Positions 33,658 to 53,830 of a stretch of DNA of 64,000 nucleotides are shown in pieces. Each line of letters starts with the position of its first letter. Positions within the stretch are counted from its first letter, which is position 1. The notes beneath the pieces were generated by a model. That model did no database searches. It worked only from the letters and a program-made list of their open reading frames with translations, and was not told the origin of the DNA. Origin of the DNA: Tetmemena sp. SeJ-2015. Taxonomy: Eukaryota > Ciliophora > Spirotrichea > Sporadotrichida > Oxytrichidae. Where the stretch lies: assembly GCA_027382625.1 (NCBI GenBank), contig JAJKFJ010022344.1, positions 40,726-104,725 on the forward strand. The letters run 5' to 3'. The position numbers were made by a program, and so were the translations under genes.

Positions 33658-34887
33658 GCGCGTTTAACTTTATCTCATCTAAATATGTATTCTTAGTCAA
33701 ATCCTACATCACAATTATCTAGAAATTTATTTAAGCTAACTTACTCAAATTAAGTAAAAAATTAGACAAATAAGCTGCATAAGATAGGTAGAAGTAAATA
33801 TCATGGAAAATAATTCAAAAAAATAAGACATATTTCGAATTAAATTATTTAAAACAATGATAGATACTTTTTTGATGATTAATTGTTTCTTTGAGTAAGT
33901 GATATTCAGTAATGATAAATCACAAAATTTTTATTTTTAAAAATAAGCCCTTTTTATAATTTATTTTTAATATATTTTATTTAAATTTAAATTTCATTGT
34001 TTGAGCTTTAAACATTAAATAAAAATAATCCTAATTTCTGATCTTTTATTAACTTATTTTAAGTGTAATTTATCTTATTTTTAATTCATTTTATAAATAA
34101 ATCTAAATGTTTGATTTTAATGCTTATTTATAATTACCTTCAATATTTTAGATTTAATTTATATTTTAATTTCCTATACTTATTTTAATGAAGTTAGATT
34201 TCTACCTCACTCTATAATTCTATTAGAATAAAGAAATTATTTAATCTTGTAATCTCATTTAAATTAATTTTCATTATCTTTTATTTAATTTGCTTCTTTT
34301 TTTTAAAAAAATAAATGCCTTTCATAAGTACAACAAATTACCAAACTAATAACTTTAAATTCCTTAGTATTCCTTTATTACCAATTTAAAACTTCTTCAT
34401 TAAAGATAAAAACAATTGATACATCAATTAAAAAATTCAATTTCCTTATATCCTTATTTATATAGTAACTTTTACAAAACACTTGAATTGCAATGTTGTG
34501 AAGTTGATAATATAAAGATTGTTTTCCTTTGATTGATCGTTGTAAAGTTTAGCTTTGATACCTCTTTGATTAAATTGATTAAAAAGAGAAAGGCATGTTA
34601 ATAAAGTAAGATATCTGCCTTAGAGTGATTTATTGTGAGCGCGAGTTACTTGAGTAAATTATCATCCTAAATAATTTATTAGCATTAAACTATTCCTCCT
34701 GCAATCACAATCATAAAAATAGAAGTTATTCATCTCTATTTTCAAATGATGAATGGGTAATAAATGCTGCGTAAGTGCAACTAGCAATCCGAATAAAAGT
34801 AGAAAAGTTTAGAACTATTAGGGAGAACTAATCCCTCAGCCCTCTACTCCCACCTCCAGACTCCCGCCTCTTCATCAAGCCACCACT
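33658..34887. other. intergenic, AT-rich
   Basis: About 1.2 kb of very AT-rich DNA between CLC copy 2 and the kinase region. No coding frame, no RNA gene and no clear repeats seen. Confidence 0.55.
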
Positions 34888-41164
<6,277 letters not shown>

Positions 41165-41483
41165 TTTTATCACTCCTCTCTTTCTTTCTTCCTTAAAGCT
41201 ATTAATAATAAATAAATGCAACCTAATAAAAAGCAAAACCATAAGTTTCCAGGGATTTATTTTTCTCAAACTTAAAGAACAATTCTCACAGAAAGAATAA
41301 GATAATGAAAAGAGAGCATTCAAATTTAAGAATAATAAGATGATCACGATTATTATTATTCTTGCGTAGCTAAACGTAGTAAAACTTTCATATCTAATAT
41401 TTAAGTCTGGGATGGATAGCGCCAGACCAATTGTAAACTCAAGGATGATAATTCAATACAACTTTCAAAGATTTTGGCAGTAT

Positions 41484-44400
41484 TCATTTCTTAGATTTAC
41501 CGCCAACTTTAAAAGAGAAGCATGAGAAGCAGCTCGGAACTTGGCCTGAACTTCTGGGCGACTGAATGGGCTGATTCTTTCCAATTAATTCATTTGGGTC
41601 CATATCGAGTCTTCTCAATTAAATTAAAAATGAGAATATAAAAACATCTACCTATTAGGATTGATTAAATGATAGAGCACCCATACCGTCGTTGTTAAAT
41701 TTCATAATGCCGTTGCCTCTGGTTGACTTATAGTAGTTGCTCTAGTTGTACTAACTCTTCTAGTCTTCCAAGCCCCAGTCAGAAGAGTCTGAGTCATCAT
41801 CATTCATCTCCTGGTAGTCACCTCCTTCTTCACCGCTTTAAATAGTAATTTTTAAAGTATCGCCAACAATAGTTCTTCTCCCTTCAGTAGCCTTGGTCTT
41901 GTCGTCCATCATATCGAAGTGGCTGCTGCTGGTCTCAGTTCCAAAGCGAGACTTCTAATCTGGCTTGCTTGCCTTGAAGGTGCTTCTGGAAAGCCTCTTG
42001 GCTTCCTTAAGCTCTTTCTTTGTGTTCCTGCGTTGCAACTCCACTTTCTCGTCCTCATGCTTCTTCTCTATAGCTTTCTGGACTGCCCTCTGCTGGATCT
42101 TTTTGCAAACTTTTGCCGCATAAAGGGCTTCTTCATTTCCAAAGGCAGCCTAGAAAAGATCTATATGGTTGGGGTTCATCTTAGCCATGAGTTCCTACGT
42201 CTCAGACAGCTGCTTCACGAAGTTCTCCTCTTCCTGTTTGAACAACTACTAGTCCTTGAGTTATTGCTGTTCTTCTTTTGAGAGGTGCTTTGCATCCTTC
42301 TGTTTCTTTATACCTGTCTTGGCTTGCTGGTTGATAGAGGACTCCACAGATTTCCACTTGTTCTTCTTCTGCAGATACTCTTGCAGTCTTTTCTCAATGA
42401 TTTCGTGCACTTTCTACTCATAAGCATCAAGAAGCAGATCGTAGTCCTTGTACATGCTCTTGCCAGTGATCTTGGAGTAGATCTTGAGTTTCTCGTAGCG
42501 GTTGATGTTGAGGAAGTCACTGTCCTGCACTCTCACTGCTTTAAGTGAATTGAGCCACTTAGTGGCCTCTCTTTCATGTGCACACTCTAGCCTATAACAC
42601 TTCTTCTTTCCTAAGATGTAGAACTCCTTAGGGTTCTCTTTATTAATCTCCACTGCCTTGGCAGACTTAATATCGATCTAGTTAAGAGCTTCCCTCGCTC
42701 TTTCATGAGAATACCAGTAGATGATTCCGTTCTTGATTGCGAAGTACTGCTTCTTCTGCTTTATCTGAATAGTCTCAGTGAATATCTTCAGACCTAGCTT
42801 CAACCCTGAGCCTATTCCATTTATCATAAATCCAAGGATGTCGTCTCCCATGCCGTTGTTTCCACTCATCTTGATCGACGACTTGGTAAGCCACCCACTC
42901 ATCACCTAATCAAAGATGATATATATGCTTTCCTCATCTTGTCATCAGGGTCAGTGTTATACTCTTCTATAGCATCCTTCTTCTCTGCTGCCTTATCATC
43001 CGCCTCTGGGAAACTCTTGGGCTTAGACTCTGGGTCTTCCTCCAGCTCCTCCAAATCAATTCCTCCCTGCCTATAATTACTTACAGCTCATTCTCATTTA
43101 TCTTTTAGTGTAAGGAAGTCGTCTAGGTCTATATCTTATGCATCGTTGCCCTCATCAGCTTAGTCAACTCCGACCGCACCTGCTGCATGAGAGCCTCCTA
43201 TTTCTTTGTCAGTTATCTGCTCAGCTTGGGAGATATCTAGGTTAGAGAAGATGCCTCGCTTGTTCGGGTTGTCGTAGTCGCTGTTCTTGAAACCTGCCAA
43301 GATCTCCTCGCAGATCTTCAAAGCCTGAATCCTATCCTCCTTTCCAAGGTCAGTTCTCAGATTCAAAATAGCCTTCACTCAGCAAATAAAGAAATAACAA
43401 TATTGATTTGATTTAGGACTGTGCCCATTTTGAAGGTGGGTCCGTGAGTCTTTCTAAGTTTCTCACAAGCCACACTGATGAAGGCGGGGCTACTCTCGAA
43501 GAAGCTGACCAAATCATCCAATACCTCTATGCCGCTCTTCATAGATCTCTGAGTCATGAACTCACCAAAGCGTTGCTCTATCTTTTCGTAATCTTCTTTT
43601 ATCTTGGCAATAGCCTCCTCAGAGGACTTCTACCTAATCTTCTTTGATGAGTTGAGCATGGCCTGGATGTAGCAGAGAACTGTGCGCTCTAGGAAACAAG
43701 TCCAAGCCTGTCTTGCAGTAGAACGAGACATCTTACCACTGTAGTCCTCAAAGAACACAAACGACTCATTGAGCATCAACTCCATGTCCAAGGTCCATGA
43801 AGTTCTTAGTGTAGAGTGCGTCCAGTCTCGCTTTGAAAATAGTGTTTGTGATCTGAGTCAACAACACGTTCTACATCTTAGTGAAATAGCTTTGGATCTG
43901 CCTCTGACTGAAGTGAGCTTAGAATCAATATAATTAACTTATGGTGAGCTTCTATTTCATCGTCTGTGCAGAGATGGGAGACTTGTTGAAGTAGGTCCTC
44001 CATGAGTTCGAAGAAGATAAAGCAGTTGTTGCACTGAGCGATCATGAAGTTGTGCATCAGCTTTGGGTCGTTTTCAAGGATGCGGGAGAGTGCTTTCTAG
44101 TATTACTGAGTCACCACTTAGAACATTTAACACTATATAGTGGTATTTGGGCATGATAAGTTATTTTGAGAGTCTTGAGGATAAGCTCTTTGATTCCCTT
44201 GACCACCACCAGTTAGAAGGACTCACTGAAGATCTTTACGATGTCGTAGGGAGCGTTTGTGAACAGAAACCCTGATCATTCAATTTAAAATAGTCTAAAA
44301 TTATAAGATCTGTCTTCCTCGATCTGCTTGAGTTCTTTCTCCTAAGCAATTATATAAATGAATTCTTTGTCTTACTGTCTTCAAGAAATTTTCTATCAAG

Positions 44401-46681
44401 GGCATTATTTGAGAGTGAGTTTTCTTGGCAAAGGTGGAGCACAGCTGCAGGTAACCGTTCTCAACAGAGTCATCATAAATTCCAAATTTCCTCAAATCTC
44501 TGAAGTATCGGTAAGTCCAGTCGATCAACGAAAGTGTCTCATAGGGCTAAAGAAGAAATCATTAACGCATTATAAAACTTACATTAAGTTCAACAGCAGA
44601 TGATTCCCAAAACTTAGAGAGCACTTCTGAGATGTGAGTATGAGCTGACTTTCATATACAACTCGATAATGTCCTTTCTCTAAGGGGTTTTAAAGATAGA
44701 CACGCATCAAAAGTCTAAAAGCAAGAGTTAGTTAACAGGGATTTAAAGCCTTACTGTGATCATGTCGTCGCTGAGCTCTGAGCAAGTAGTGAGGAGAGAT
44801 TCTACATCTTCATAGTCCTCTTTAGATCTTGGAAGTTTCTTGTTGTAGAGATCCTCAATCTGCTCTCTCAAGATGTCCTCATTCGTATCATAGAGAGTGA
44901 CTGTCTGTGAGATATTTTTGCAAGCTCCAGTGATTGATAACTACCTTTCTCGAGCAGTCTAATAAAATATGAGTCTACATGCTTATTTCGATGGCTTCAA
45001 CCCATCTCTCTAGATCAAATCTGTGCTCAGTATTGAGATGAAACAGCTTCTTTCCCGTGTCTATGATGAAAGCATGGCCTTCCTCTTTTGACTTTGACAT
45101 GTTCTTCACCTCCACTTGCAAGATAAGTTAAAATAGGTCAAGGACTTAAGATGTTAAGGGTCTTGATATCACCAGCAGGTCCTGAGGCATCATCCGGAGT
45201 GTCCATTCTATAGTAGTACACCACATCAAACTCAAGAAGAGGAGGTAAGACTGAGTCACTCAAAATTTCAGAGTCGTTGAGAAAGTCATCCTGGTTAAGA
45301 GGGCGACTCGAAATGAGGAAGAACCAGCGAGAGTGGAAGTACTTTATCTTTCCCTTGCTTCTCTTCTTCAAGAAGCCACACATAATTCTGCTCTTTAGAG
45401 TCTTTTCCTTCACAGTCTTCAAGTAATTCCACATGCCCTTGGTTATCAAAGCCTTCTGTGAAAGAGAAGATTTGTCTTTGTCTAGAACTAGCTGAGGATC
45501 TATAAAAAGTGATAAGTTTAAGATTTAGCTATTCTAGAATAGGTACTCAGTTAAATTGAAGACCTTAGAGACTAGGAATAACTGATAGGTATTCGCCAGA
45601 TCCCTCATAATCAGATCAGAGCAGTCGGTCAGCTGATATAGTAAAAACTTGTCTTAACTTACTTTGCTGTGCCACTGAGGAAAATGCCCTTGCATCTATG
45701 TTCATAAACTTGTGAGCCTTGGTCCTAGTTCTTGACTTGCTCTTGCTTTTGGGCCTCTTATCCATGCGAGAGTCTGCACTGTCTCTCGTAGTGGCTGCAT
45801 CTGAAGCCCCTAAACCTAATGGACCTGAGTTGTTGCCGTTGAGATTTTTAGAAAGAGTAAAGAAGTAGCTGCTAGCACGAGACATAGTGGCAGTTTCAGA
45901 CTCTTTGCTCTTTTGCTCAGCCCTTATAATATATAGAAATATTGATAGCCAAAAACTTAAGACAAGTGACCCAAGACTCGGCCTCTTCCTTTGTCTTAGT
46001 GAACATTTCAAACAGCCGATCGTTGAAAGTGAACTGGAAACTAAAGCAAAAAGTTCGATTAGGATTATTAAAGTAAGAACATGGAGAGAGAATCCAATGC
46101 ACACTTACTACTTGGGCTCTTTGATCTTAATTTAACTCAATTTAGCAATCTCGAACACTCCATTTGGCTTGATATCCGTTTACTTAGACTAAAGGAAAGA
46201 AGGTAAGCGCCTGTTTTTATTAGATATTCACGTTAAAAATGGTTTTAGCAGCTGGATAGAGAGACAAGGTTATTATAATTTTGGATAATGTAAACTATCT
46301 TTGGTACTTACAGTTGGTTTTTGATTATAGTAAGCTAGATAACCTCCTTTCGCAATTACTTTGAAGTATCTATACCATCATTATATTCACAATTGGATGA
46401 GCAATAAATAGCATGATATGGTTTAGATTTTGTTGTATTGTTTACCTCTTTTGATATCCCATTAGGATATTGTTTGACTTTTTCCATACTTTCCCCTCTC
46501 TTTGAATCGCCTAAACCACCACATTAATTCCACCTTGACTCCTTACTTATTCTATATAATTTAAACTATTATTAATTAATTCATAGAGCTCTCTTTCCTC
46601 TCTCTTCATGGGCAGAGCACCATCTGTGAGGGTCCTGTACTACACGAACTAAGGCTTGCCTCCAGTAGACTTTGAATTCAT
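41484..46681 (-). CDS. multi-PH-domain protein, possibly exocyst Sec6-related
   Basis: It probably acts at membranes through phosphoinositide-binding PH domains. PH1: GYQKRYFKVIAKGGYLAYYN ... KPNGVFEIAKLSQIKIKEPK ... FQFTFNDRLFEMFTK ... EEAESWVTCLKFL (46.4-45.95 kb). PH2: IMCGFLKKRSKGKIKYFHSR then WFFLISSR ... KLFHLNTEHRFDLERWVEAI (45.4-45.0 kb). A helical middle part follows (44.9-43.1 kb; for example RYFRDLRKFGIYDDSVENGY), which may be a Sec6-like fold; that is tentative. PH3: MSGWLTKSSIKMSG ... KKQYFAIKNGIIYWYSHE ... CYRLECAHEREATKWLNSLK (42.9-42.5 kb). A Lys/Gln/Glu coiled-coil tail then ends in a Cys/Phe cluster (SCFSCFSFKVGG), which could be lipidated. Start ATG is at 46679-46681 and TGA at 41484-41486. 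Many short introns; a few frame joins unresolved. Confidence 0.7.
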
Positions 46682-46960
46682 CAGGGGTAATTAAAAAGCA
46701 ATACTTCATAAAATAAGAGATAATTATATCTTGGAAGCAGGAGGGTTTTTAGGCGTAGTGTCCATGATTAATAATTAACTGAAGATTATGATGATAATGA
46801 TCCCAACACTCGCAGATTTCTACTATTTTATGATTAATTATTATAATTATGCTATATCAATAAATAATTGGATGCGAATCTAACATCAAAGATCTTAAGT
46901 TTAATTAAGCAGCTTCACACACACTATAAAACTAATTTAGAGAATAGTAGAAGCTGTCAT

Positions 46961-49261
46961 TCATAACTTCTTGCTATCTGAGAGTATGTTTTCTCTTGGT
47001 TCTTTCTCCTCCTTGTCTAAGCCTATTTCCTACTTGAGCCATTTCCTCTCCAGGTCGGAGTTATAGCCATCCATAGAGTCGCTGGAGATCAATTCATCTA
47101 GAGAAACTGGCTTCTGCTTTTCAATGCTTTCCTCTTCTACTTCATTTGTTTCTTGGACTTAAAATGTTTCAATTAGTTCTGGAGCCTTATTAGGCTTTCT
47201 GCTTCTTTTAGGAGCAGTTTTTTAGGCTGCAGATTTGTTATCTAATGCTAATTGAGCCTTCTATAATTTCTGTTCTAGTCTCTCAAGTAACTTTTGAGGG
47301 TAATTAGAATCCACCTCTACTATGGTATTCAGGCCTTCGAACTTGTTTTTCACACAAGTCTCGAACTTTGATGCTAGTCTACCGTCGTAGTAGTTGGGGT
47401 AGGGGCTGAAGAAGTTAGTAATATAAATACGGTACAAATTAGATAAAAGAGCAGCAATTTTAAGTGAATGAAAGCGATTTCTTTGTTTGCGTCTGAGGCA
47501 CTGGACAGGATTTTAATGGCTTCAAGAGCGCTGCCGAAGTTATTGAACCTCAGAGTGATCTTGAAATTTTCATCCTTCACGATTATATTGTTCAAGTCAA
47601 AGTCGTTTATTCCCTTCAGTTTGCCAACCTTAAAGCCCTTCCCTTTGAAACCATTCTTCAACAACTGCTCGTTTATAGTTTAGCAAGCATATGAAAGTGG
47701 CTTTCCCACGAAGATCTTTCCCTCAACGGTCACTAAATAGTCATAAGAGAAAATTAACAATCATTTATTAAGGAACTATGTTGCAGAAGTCTGCATCTAC
47801 GAATTCGATACTCTTATCCTAGCTGAAGAGCTTTAGTCCAAACAAATACATGGGGTGCATTAAGAATCTCAGTTTATCCTCATACCGCTTGAACTCAATA
47901 AACCCATTTCGCGCAACCGGCTAATTGTAGCCGAGACTCTTAATTTCATTCTACTTGATTTGCTCCATAAGTTCATTCTGTCGCTCCTCTGAAAGATATT
48001 CCTTAGCCTTTTGAAGCTTATTCTTAAGCCCTTTATTGTAAGCTTACTACTTCGTTGCTTTTAATCAATATTTAATTAAAGTGCTACGGCTTCTACATTA
48101 TCTGGGTCCAGGTTCTTTACTAAATTTTCATCTGTATTTTTGAAAAGCTGATTGGTAGTCATCTTCACGAATTCCTCAAAGCGAAATTCATCCATCTCTT
48201 CTTCATCAGACCCCTCCACCAATTCTTAGTTCACTATAGACAGTTCATAATCTGACTTCAGAAACTTTAAAATGCTTACTCTACTAATCTGGCGAATTAA
48301 TTTAGCTCTCAAAGTTATTCATCTCGTTTCTCTTGATAGACTTCTTGGTGGCTGCTCTGAAGCTAAAGAACTGAAGCATGTTGTAGTTGATGAAGAAGAG
48401 ATTCTTAATTGCTCCAAACTTCTTCTCGAGATGATCGAGAGTATAATCAGTTGCATAGGGGTTATTGATCATGCTCACTAGATCTGCCTTCGATTCAGCG
48501 TTCTTCACATCCAGGAAGGTGACTGGGTGTATATATTTGAGACCTGGTTGGCCTTTCTTTGAATCTCTTTGCCTATTGATTAGCAAAGGTAGGTTCTTGA
48601 AGTAGACGTAGTTGGAGTTGTCGAATTTGCATTCTTGCTAATCATAGCCCTCCTATAGGAGGATGTAGTAGTCGATGGGTAGAAACTCGATGAACTGCCT
48701 CAGCTATAAGGTTCGATTAGACGACACTTGGGATGACTTACATTCTTGAAGTTAGTCTCTGGCTAGAGGAGCACCTTCTCGTGGTTACCAAAGAAGGAGA
48801 AGTAATCAGACGAGTCCGACTTTTCATTTGATTTATTACTCTTTGTGGAGGCTTTAGGATTTGAGAGTGAGGTCTGATAATGGTCAAAGATGAAGCGAGG
48901 CTCTGGGATGACTGAGGAAGCAAATTCCTTAATCTCATCGAAGCGGAGGTTCTCCTCGAATTTGAAGTCAAGAGAGTGCTTCTAGTAGGAGTTAAGCATG
49001 GAAGCTACGTCTAGCAGGTCAATTAAAGTACTGCTAGATTAATTAATATCGTAATGGCATTGATTATGAGTGAATGTTGACCTCTGAAAGCTTGTTGAGG
49101 ATCAACTCGTTGACTTCCTTTTAGACTGCAACATTCTTCACCTTGTCTAGGAAGATCAAGAATGACTCTGGTGTCAGTCTATGCTTTGGATTATCTAGGA
49201 CATCAGTTCTCAGCTCAGAAAGTAGCTTCAGCAAAGTTGTAAAAGCCTTCCCATCCAGCAT
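46961..49261 (-). CDS. unrecognised protein with helical and acidic C-terminus
   Basis: It starts MLDGKAFTTLLKLLSELRTD with an N-terminal helical segment (LTPESFLIFLDKVKNVAVQK). The middle contains KKGQPGLKYIHPVTFLDVKN and YTLDHLEKKFGAIKNLFFIN, then GFIEFKRYEDKLRFLMHPMY. A beta-alpha stretch (VKDENFKITLRFNNFGSALE) recalls an RNA-recognition-like fold but lacks clear RNP motifs. The tail is Lys/Glu-rich and ends with TGA at 46961-46963. Several short introns are inferred (near 49.05, 48.7, 48.28, 48.06, 47.75 and 47.42 kb). No family assigned; the overall look is of a nuclear or RNA-related protein, which is a guess. Confidence 0.6.
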
Positions 49262-49385
49262 TTTAGAAGCAAAAAAAAATCTTGAAGTTCCCAACATTTT
49301 ATTATAGATTTTAGATTAAGTGTCGATATAGATAATTTGAGAATGAAATAATATGATATTTGAAATTTTAAGATAAAACCAATTT

Positions 49386-49887
49386 TCATTCCCAAATAGA
49401 GATTTAGGAGAATAAATATTGATTGGCGGCATCTCTTAAAGCAGTGGAGAAAATTTCCTTTTGATCGTGATTGATTTGATCATTAGCGCTTGTCTTAATG
49501 ATCATCTGAACTCTTGCAGGAGCCCTGTATTTATTTTCTTCTGTTACTTTCCCAGCCTTCACTATATTAATTTATTAACACCTCTAAACCCTAAAAAGCT
49601 TCCTTACCCTGGTATGGTTCAGCATCTTTGTAATTTATAGGCTCATCTATCTATTTGAACTTTTTTCCAAAGCTATTCCCTTTGAAGTAATCAGCTTGGC
49701 TTTTCTTGCCTTTCTCCTTTTGTTGAGAGTCCTAATCATTCGTGGTGCTAGTGCTGCTGAATAATCGGGAAAGTGTTTAACTGCCTGTTTCTAATCTTAA
49801 TAAGACAGCCTCTGACTTGAGCTGAGTTTAAGTAGAGCGAAGGTCCTACACCAGGCATTTTCTGCCTATTAAAGAGTATACTTTCAT
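49386..49887 (-). CDS. small basic hypothetical protein
   Basis: About 150 residues. It starts MKVYSLIGRKCLVQDLRSTQ and continues through a Ser/Thr-rich stretch (SRLFSSTSTTNDQDSQQKEK), then KKSQADYFKGNSFGKKFKQI. After one intron of about 46 nt comes VKAGKVTEENKYRAPARVQM, then a helical end. Stop TGA is at 49386-49388. No family recognised. It lies between two minus-strand genes in the same direction with small gaps. Confidence 0.55.
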
Positions 49888-50118
49888 TATAGTCAATGTG
49901 AAGCTACTATTAATTTAATAATTCTGTACTTTCTAAGTGTCGAGTTTATTATAAATGTATATTCTATATTCTCAAGTCAAGAGGAATAAAATGGCTGATT
50001 AAATTAAGTAAAAAAAGTAAATTCAAAGAGTAGAAGTCACCCAAACAAGTAAGAGAACTTATCCTTCCTGAACTGTTGCTATTTATTTATAGGAAGGTCT
50101 ATTTGTAGTAATATTTTC

Positions 50119-51404
50119 TCAATCAAACGCATAGGTCTTTGCGAAGTCTCTTATGTATCCAAGCCACCCTTTCACACCATTTCTAACCCTGATTCGATTA
50201 ACTTCTTGCTCAGACTCAAAGTAGTGCCTGTCCATATTTCTATTCATCTCTTTTCTAATGAAGAGGGCAATCTCCTTTGCAAAAGCGTAAGACTCCGCAC
50301 TCTTATCAATGGTAATGTCTTTGGCGTCGTCCTCATATACTATCTCAGGATGGTACTAAGTCATATAGATGGGGTAGGTGTGCCCCTCAGCAGTTGAAAC
50401 TACGAACTAATCTTCAAAGTAGTTTGTGGTTAATATTTTGAAAGTGGTGTCTAATCTCGGAAACTTCTAATAGTTTGATACCGGAAGACCTCGGTGGTGC
50501 AAATGATACAGCATATCCTTCTTCTATATTGCCTAGAATACTTCATCTGACAGAGCACTCAGTAGTTTTGACTAACTCCTGATTGATTGCAAATCTAAGA
50601 TTTCAGATTCAATCTCATCCTCTTCCGAATCTGAAAATAGGTCTGTGTTAATAACTTGGTTCTCGAAAAGAGACCACCCAAGCGCTTAATTGTACTTTAA
50701 ATAGTTATAGGATTAAAAATTGATTGTCATTAGCAACTAGGATATGAAGTAACTCTATACCTTAGCATATTCCGAGAATAGGAAAATAGTCTCCCACATC
50801 TGTCTGTCTCATCGCATAGTTTAGAATTTTCTTAGCTGTGATTGTATAAGGGTGGAGCTCTCCAGACGTCTCGTTAAATAAATCCAAGCTACCTCCTGTG
50901 AAGAAAACTCCGTTCACTCTATTCAGTAGATAATTCCATAAAATATGTGATTGATTAGATAGTAATCAATGAGCCTTATAGAATAAAGTAATAATTATAT
51001 ATAATAGTTTACAAATAGTTATCATCAGAGTTATATGGTATAATGACTGAGTCAATACTGGCATTGGAAAGAAAGACCTCATTCATCGCAAACACATAGT
51101 TTATCTTTCCTGTATAAGGTAGGAACTCATCTTTGCCTGGGATACTCAGCACTCCCATCACTGGATTGCGATTTTCATTTAGAGCTTTTTTCTTTGTACT
51201 CTCTAGCTTGCTACTATGCTCTTAGCTTAAATCGAGTTTAAGGAATCCTGAACTGAGGTGTCTTATTTAAGGGAGGGCGGCCTTGTGCGAGGGTGCATCA
51301 GCCTTTTGCTGAGAACTCAAAAAATTACCACCATTGATATGAGAGATTAATAAAAGTGTGGCTAGCAAAAGTTTAGGTAGAATTTTAGAGATAGTCAAAG
51401 GCAT
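50119..51404 (-). CDS. GGH: gamma-glutamyl hydrolase (class I glutamine amidotransferase-like)
   Basis: Cleaves gamma-glutamyl chains from folate poly-glutamates, normally in lysosomes or secreted. The N-terminus MPLTISKILPKLLLATLLLI is a clear signal peptide. NPVMGVLSIPGKDEFLPYTG is the family's first strand, followed by NGVFFTGGSLDLF. The nucleophile elbow is ILGICQG (family consensus G.CLG) and the catalytic His is in YMTQYHPEIVYED. Further matches are HHRGLPVSNYQKF and VVSTAEGHTYPIY. It ends with TGA at 50119-50121. Introns lie near 50.95-51.02 kb and 50.7-50.78 kb. Length (about 360 residues) fits the family. Confidence 0.88.
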
Positions 51405-52644
51405 ATTCACTACTGTTTGCAGTTCTAGAGTCACAGGCTACTATCAAAGTGATAAAATTAAATCTATATTCTTATTAATTGAAGCAAATAAGTATAAAAA
51501 AATACTTTAAATTATCTATAAACGAATTCCAAATTTAATCCTGGAGTGTATTTAATCTAATTTTCATTCAAAACTTTTTAAGTTTTGCGATAACTGAATT
51601 AGTTTATTATAAAAAAGTATTAAAAGAGCAAGTTGGATAATATAAAATTATTTAAATAATGAGACTAGCCTTTAATTGTTGAAAAATGTCTATTTTAATT
51701 TAATTTTGTACTTTTCACTAGCATTATGCCAAGTTAAAATAAATATTAAAAATAAATTAACTATACCAAAATCATAAAACTATTATTCATGATATTTATA
51801 GGCCTTAATTAATTAAAGTGAACATATAAAGTTATGTCATAACTTAGCTAGGTCGTTTAAACATTAATTCTAATTTTTTACTCATTTAAGCTATAATATT
51901 GACTAGTGCGCAATTTCATTTTTAAGTTTTTGTTTCAAACTATCATAAATAAGAGAGACCTTAAATAAAAGATTATATTTTTTTAAAATAGTAGCAGTTA
52001 TCTTGTTTTATCCATTTTCAAAAGATAAATTAAAGAATTATTTTATTTTTTTATCAAAAATTTTCAAATTTTAAAATTCTTAAAAATTAAAATTAAAGGA
52101 TTAATTTTTGAAATAAAATTAAAAAAAAATATAGTTTATAAATATTTTTTTTTTTGCTCAAAAATTTTTGGAATATGAAATTTTGTTGGCTGAGTTTAAT
52201 GATGATTTAAATAAAATTGTACATTCTTAATTTTTCTCCAATTTGAAGGATGAAAAAGTCTTTAGCTTTTGAATAGAATATGAATGACTTTGAGAATATC
52301 GTATTTTATCTTTAATCTTTTCACTTTAAGTTCATTTGAATTATAAGAAGCCAATTTAAATATAATTTCATAATGTTATTTAATTTTTTTTTTCTCAGAA
52401 AGTCCATCTCCCTTATTAAGAAAGTTTGAAATTAACTAAGGTTAAAGTCTTTCATGAATTAGAGAATGTTATTAAAAATGAAAATTTTGAATTCTGAAAA
52501 AATAAAAGCAAATCTATTCTATAATTATAGCCACTTATAGAAGCAGATTTTTAATAATTTTAGACCAAATTAGCGAATCAGACATAGGTTTACTGATTTT
52601 CACCTGAAAACTAAATTTTTATAAAGGCATAAATTTAAATATTT
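51405..52644. other. AT-rich non-coding stretch
   Basis: About 1.2 kb between the GGH start and the GC-capped element. Extremely AT-rich, with long A and T runs. No coding signal. Confidence 0.6.
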
Positions 52645-53040
52645 GGGGGGGGGGCCCCGCCCCGCACTGGGGCCCGGGGAAGGGGTCCCAACCCCCCCAC
52701 CGCAAGTGGGGTTTGGGGAATCCCACCAATCCCCCCCCGCACGACTTAAAAAACCCAAAGTTAACATTTCAAAGTAAGTGTCACAAAAATCATTTTTTTA
52801 TAACATTTTTTGGGTTTACTAAGAAAAAAAAATTAAATACAAATTATTAATTTAAAAAACTATTATTCTAAAAATGGGGGGCAGTAAAAGTTAAATGTAT
52901 TTTGAAAAAACCCATTTGGTTTTTTATTCTATCTTTTTTGTTGGGTGTATTTTTTAATTCTAAGGGATTTAAAATGAAACAAAATAAAGAAAAATTGCTT
53001 TATTAATTTTTTAAAACATTTACGCATTATTGGAAAATAG
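52645..53040 (+). repeat. left long inverted repeat of the GC-capped element
   Basis: The outer 95 bp are G/C homopolymer-rich. The inner part pairs imperfectly with 55450-55785 in reverse complement. Confidence 0.6.
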
Positions 53041-53249
53041 GGTGATGAAAAAATTTTAAAAAAATATTTAAATTAACAGGGGTTTTTCGTTTTTACGAAA
53101 TTAAAATTTTGGGTTTTAAAATCTATTACTAAAGGGAAGTCTTTGATAATTAGTTTAAACCCGTATGTCCTACAAAGATATGTTTTTTAAAAATAGAGTT
53201 TTGTCATTCCTTGAATACTTTTTCTTTCCTCATGTATAATATTTATCAT

Positions 53250-53830
53250 TTTGTTTCCCAGGTCAATCGAGCCAATATCGACTTTGCTTTGTGCACTGTG
53301 GAGCAGGGGGATTTGACTCAATGCAAGCCTTTTGAATAACTTATAATAAGCATACCCGCATTGAAAAAATAAAGGCTTTTTAGTTAAATTAGATCTTTAA
53401 AGCGGGTTCATTAGGCCCCCATATGATAGGCATCCCAAGGAGCAGAAAAATTCTAATAGATCAAAACGGCAAGTACAGCTCTCCATAAATTGAAAATAAG
53501 GAAAAGGCTTTTAAATTAGTGCGAATGGGTGAGGCGGGAATGGTGCAATTGGCGGGGTAATTGGTGCGAATTGGCAGGTATTTTAAAGCACTTGGGAATT
53601 TAGAGTAAAATAAGAGGGCTTATGTTTTACCATTCTGGGGAAACCACTTTATGAATACCGGAAAGCGAATGAGATTAAAAACAGCAACCCTTGGGTTTTG
53701 GGCCCTTGGCGTTCGTCAAAACGTCCTCAAAAACCCATCTTTTCCCCAAAAAATAAATTATAAATCATGGTAGAAGGGGGGGAGTGTAAAGAAAGGGGGA
53801 AATAAAGCAGTATGTGCAGGTAGGAAGAGG
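53250..53830 (+). CDS. unrecognised ORF in the GC-capped element
   Basis: A Lys/Arg-rich reading frame of about 160 codons from about 53336 with many in-frame TAA/TAG and no TGA. A shorter stretch (VNRANIDFALCTVEQGDL) precedes it in another frame at 53265. A polypyrimidine stretch ending in cag sits just upstream and could be a 3' splice site. No domain recognised. The in-frame reassigned codons suggest expression under the ciliate code. Confidence 0.4.
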
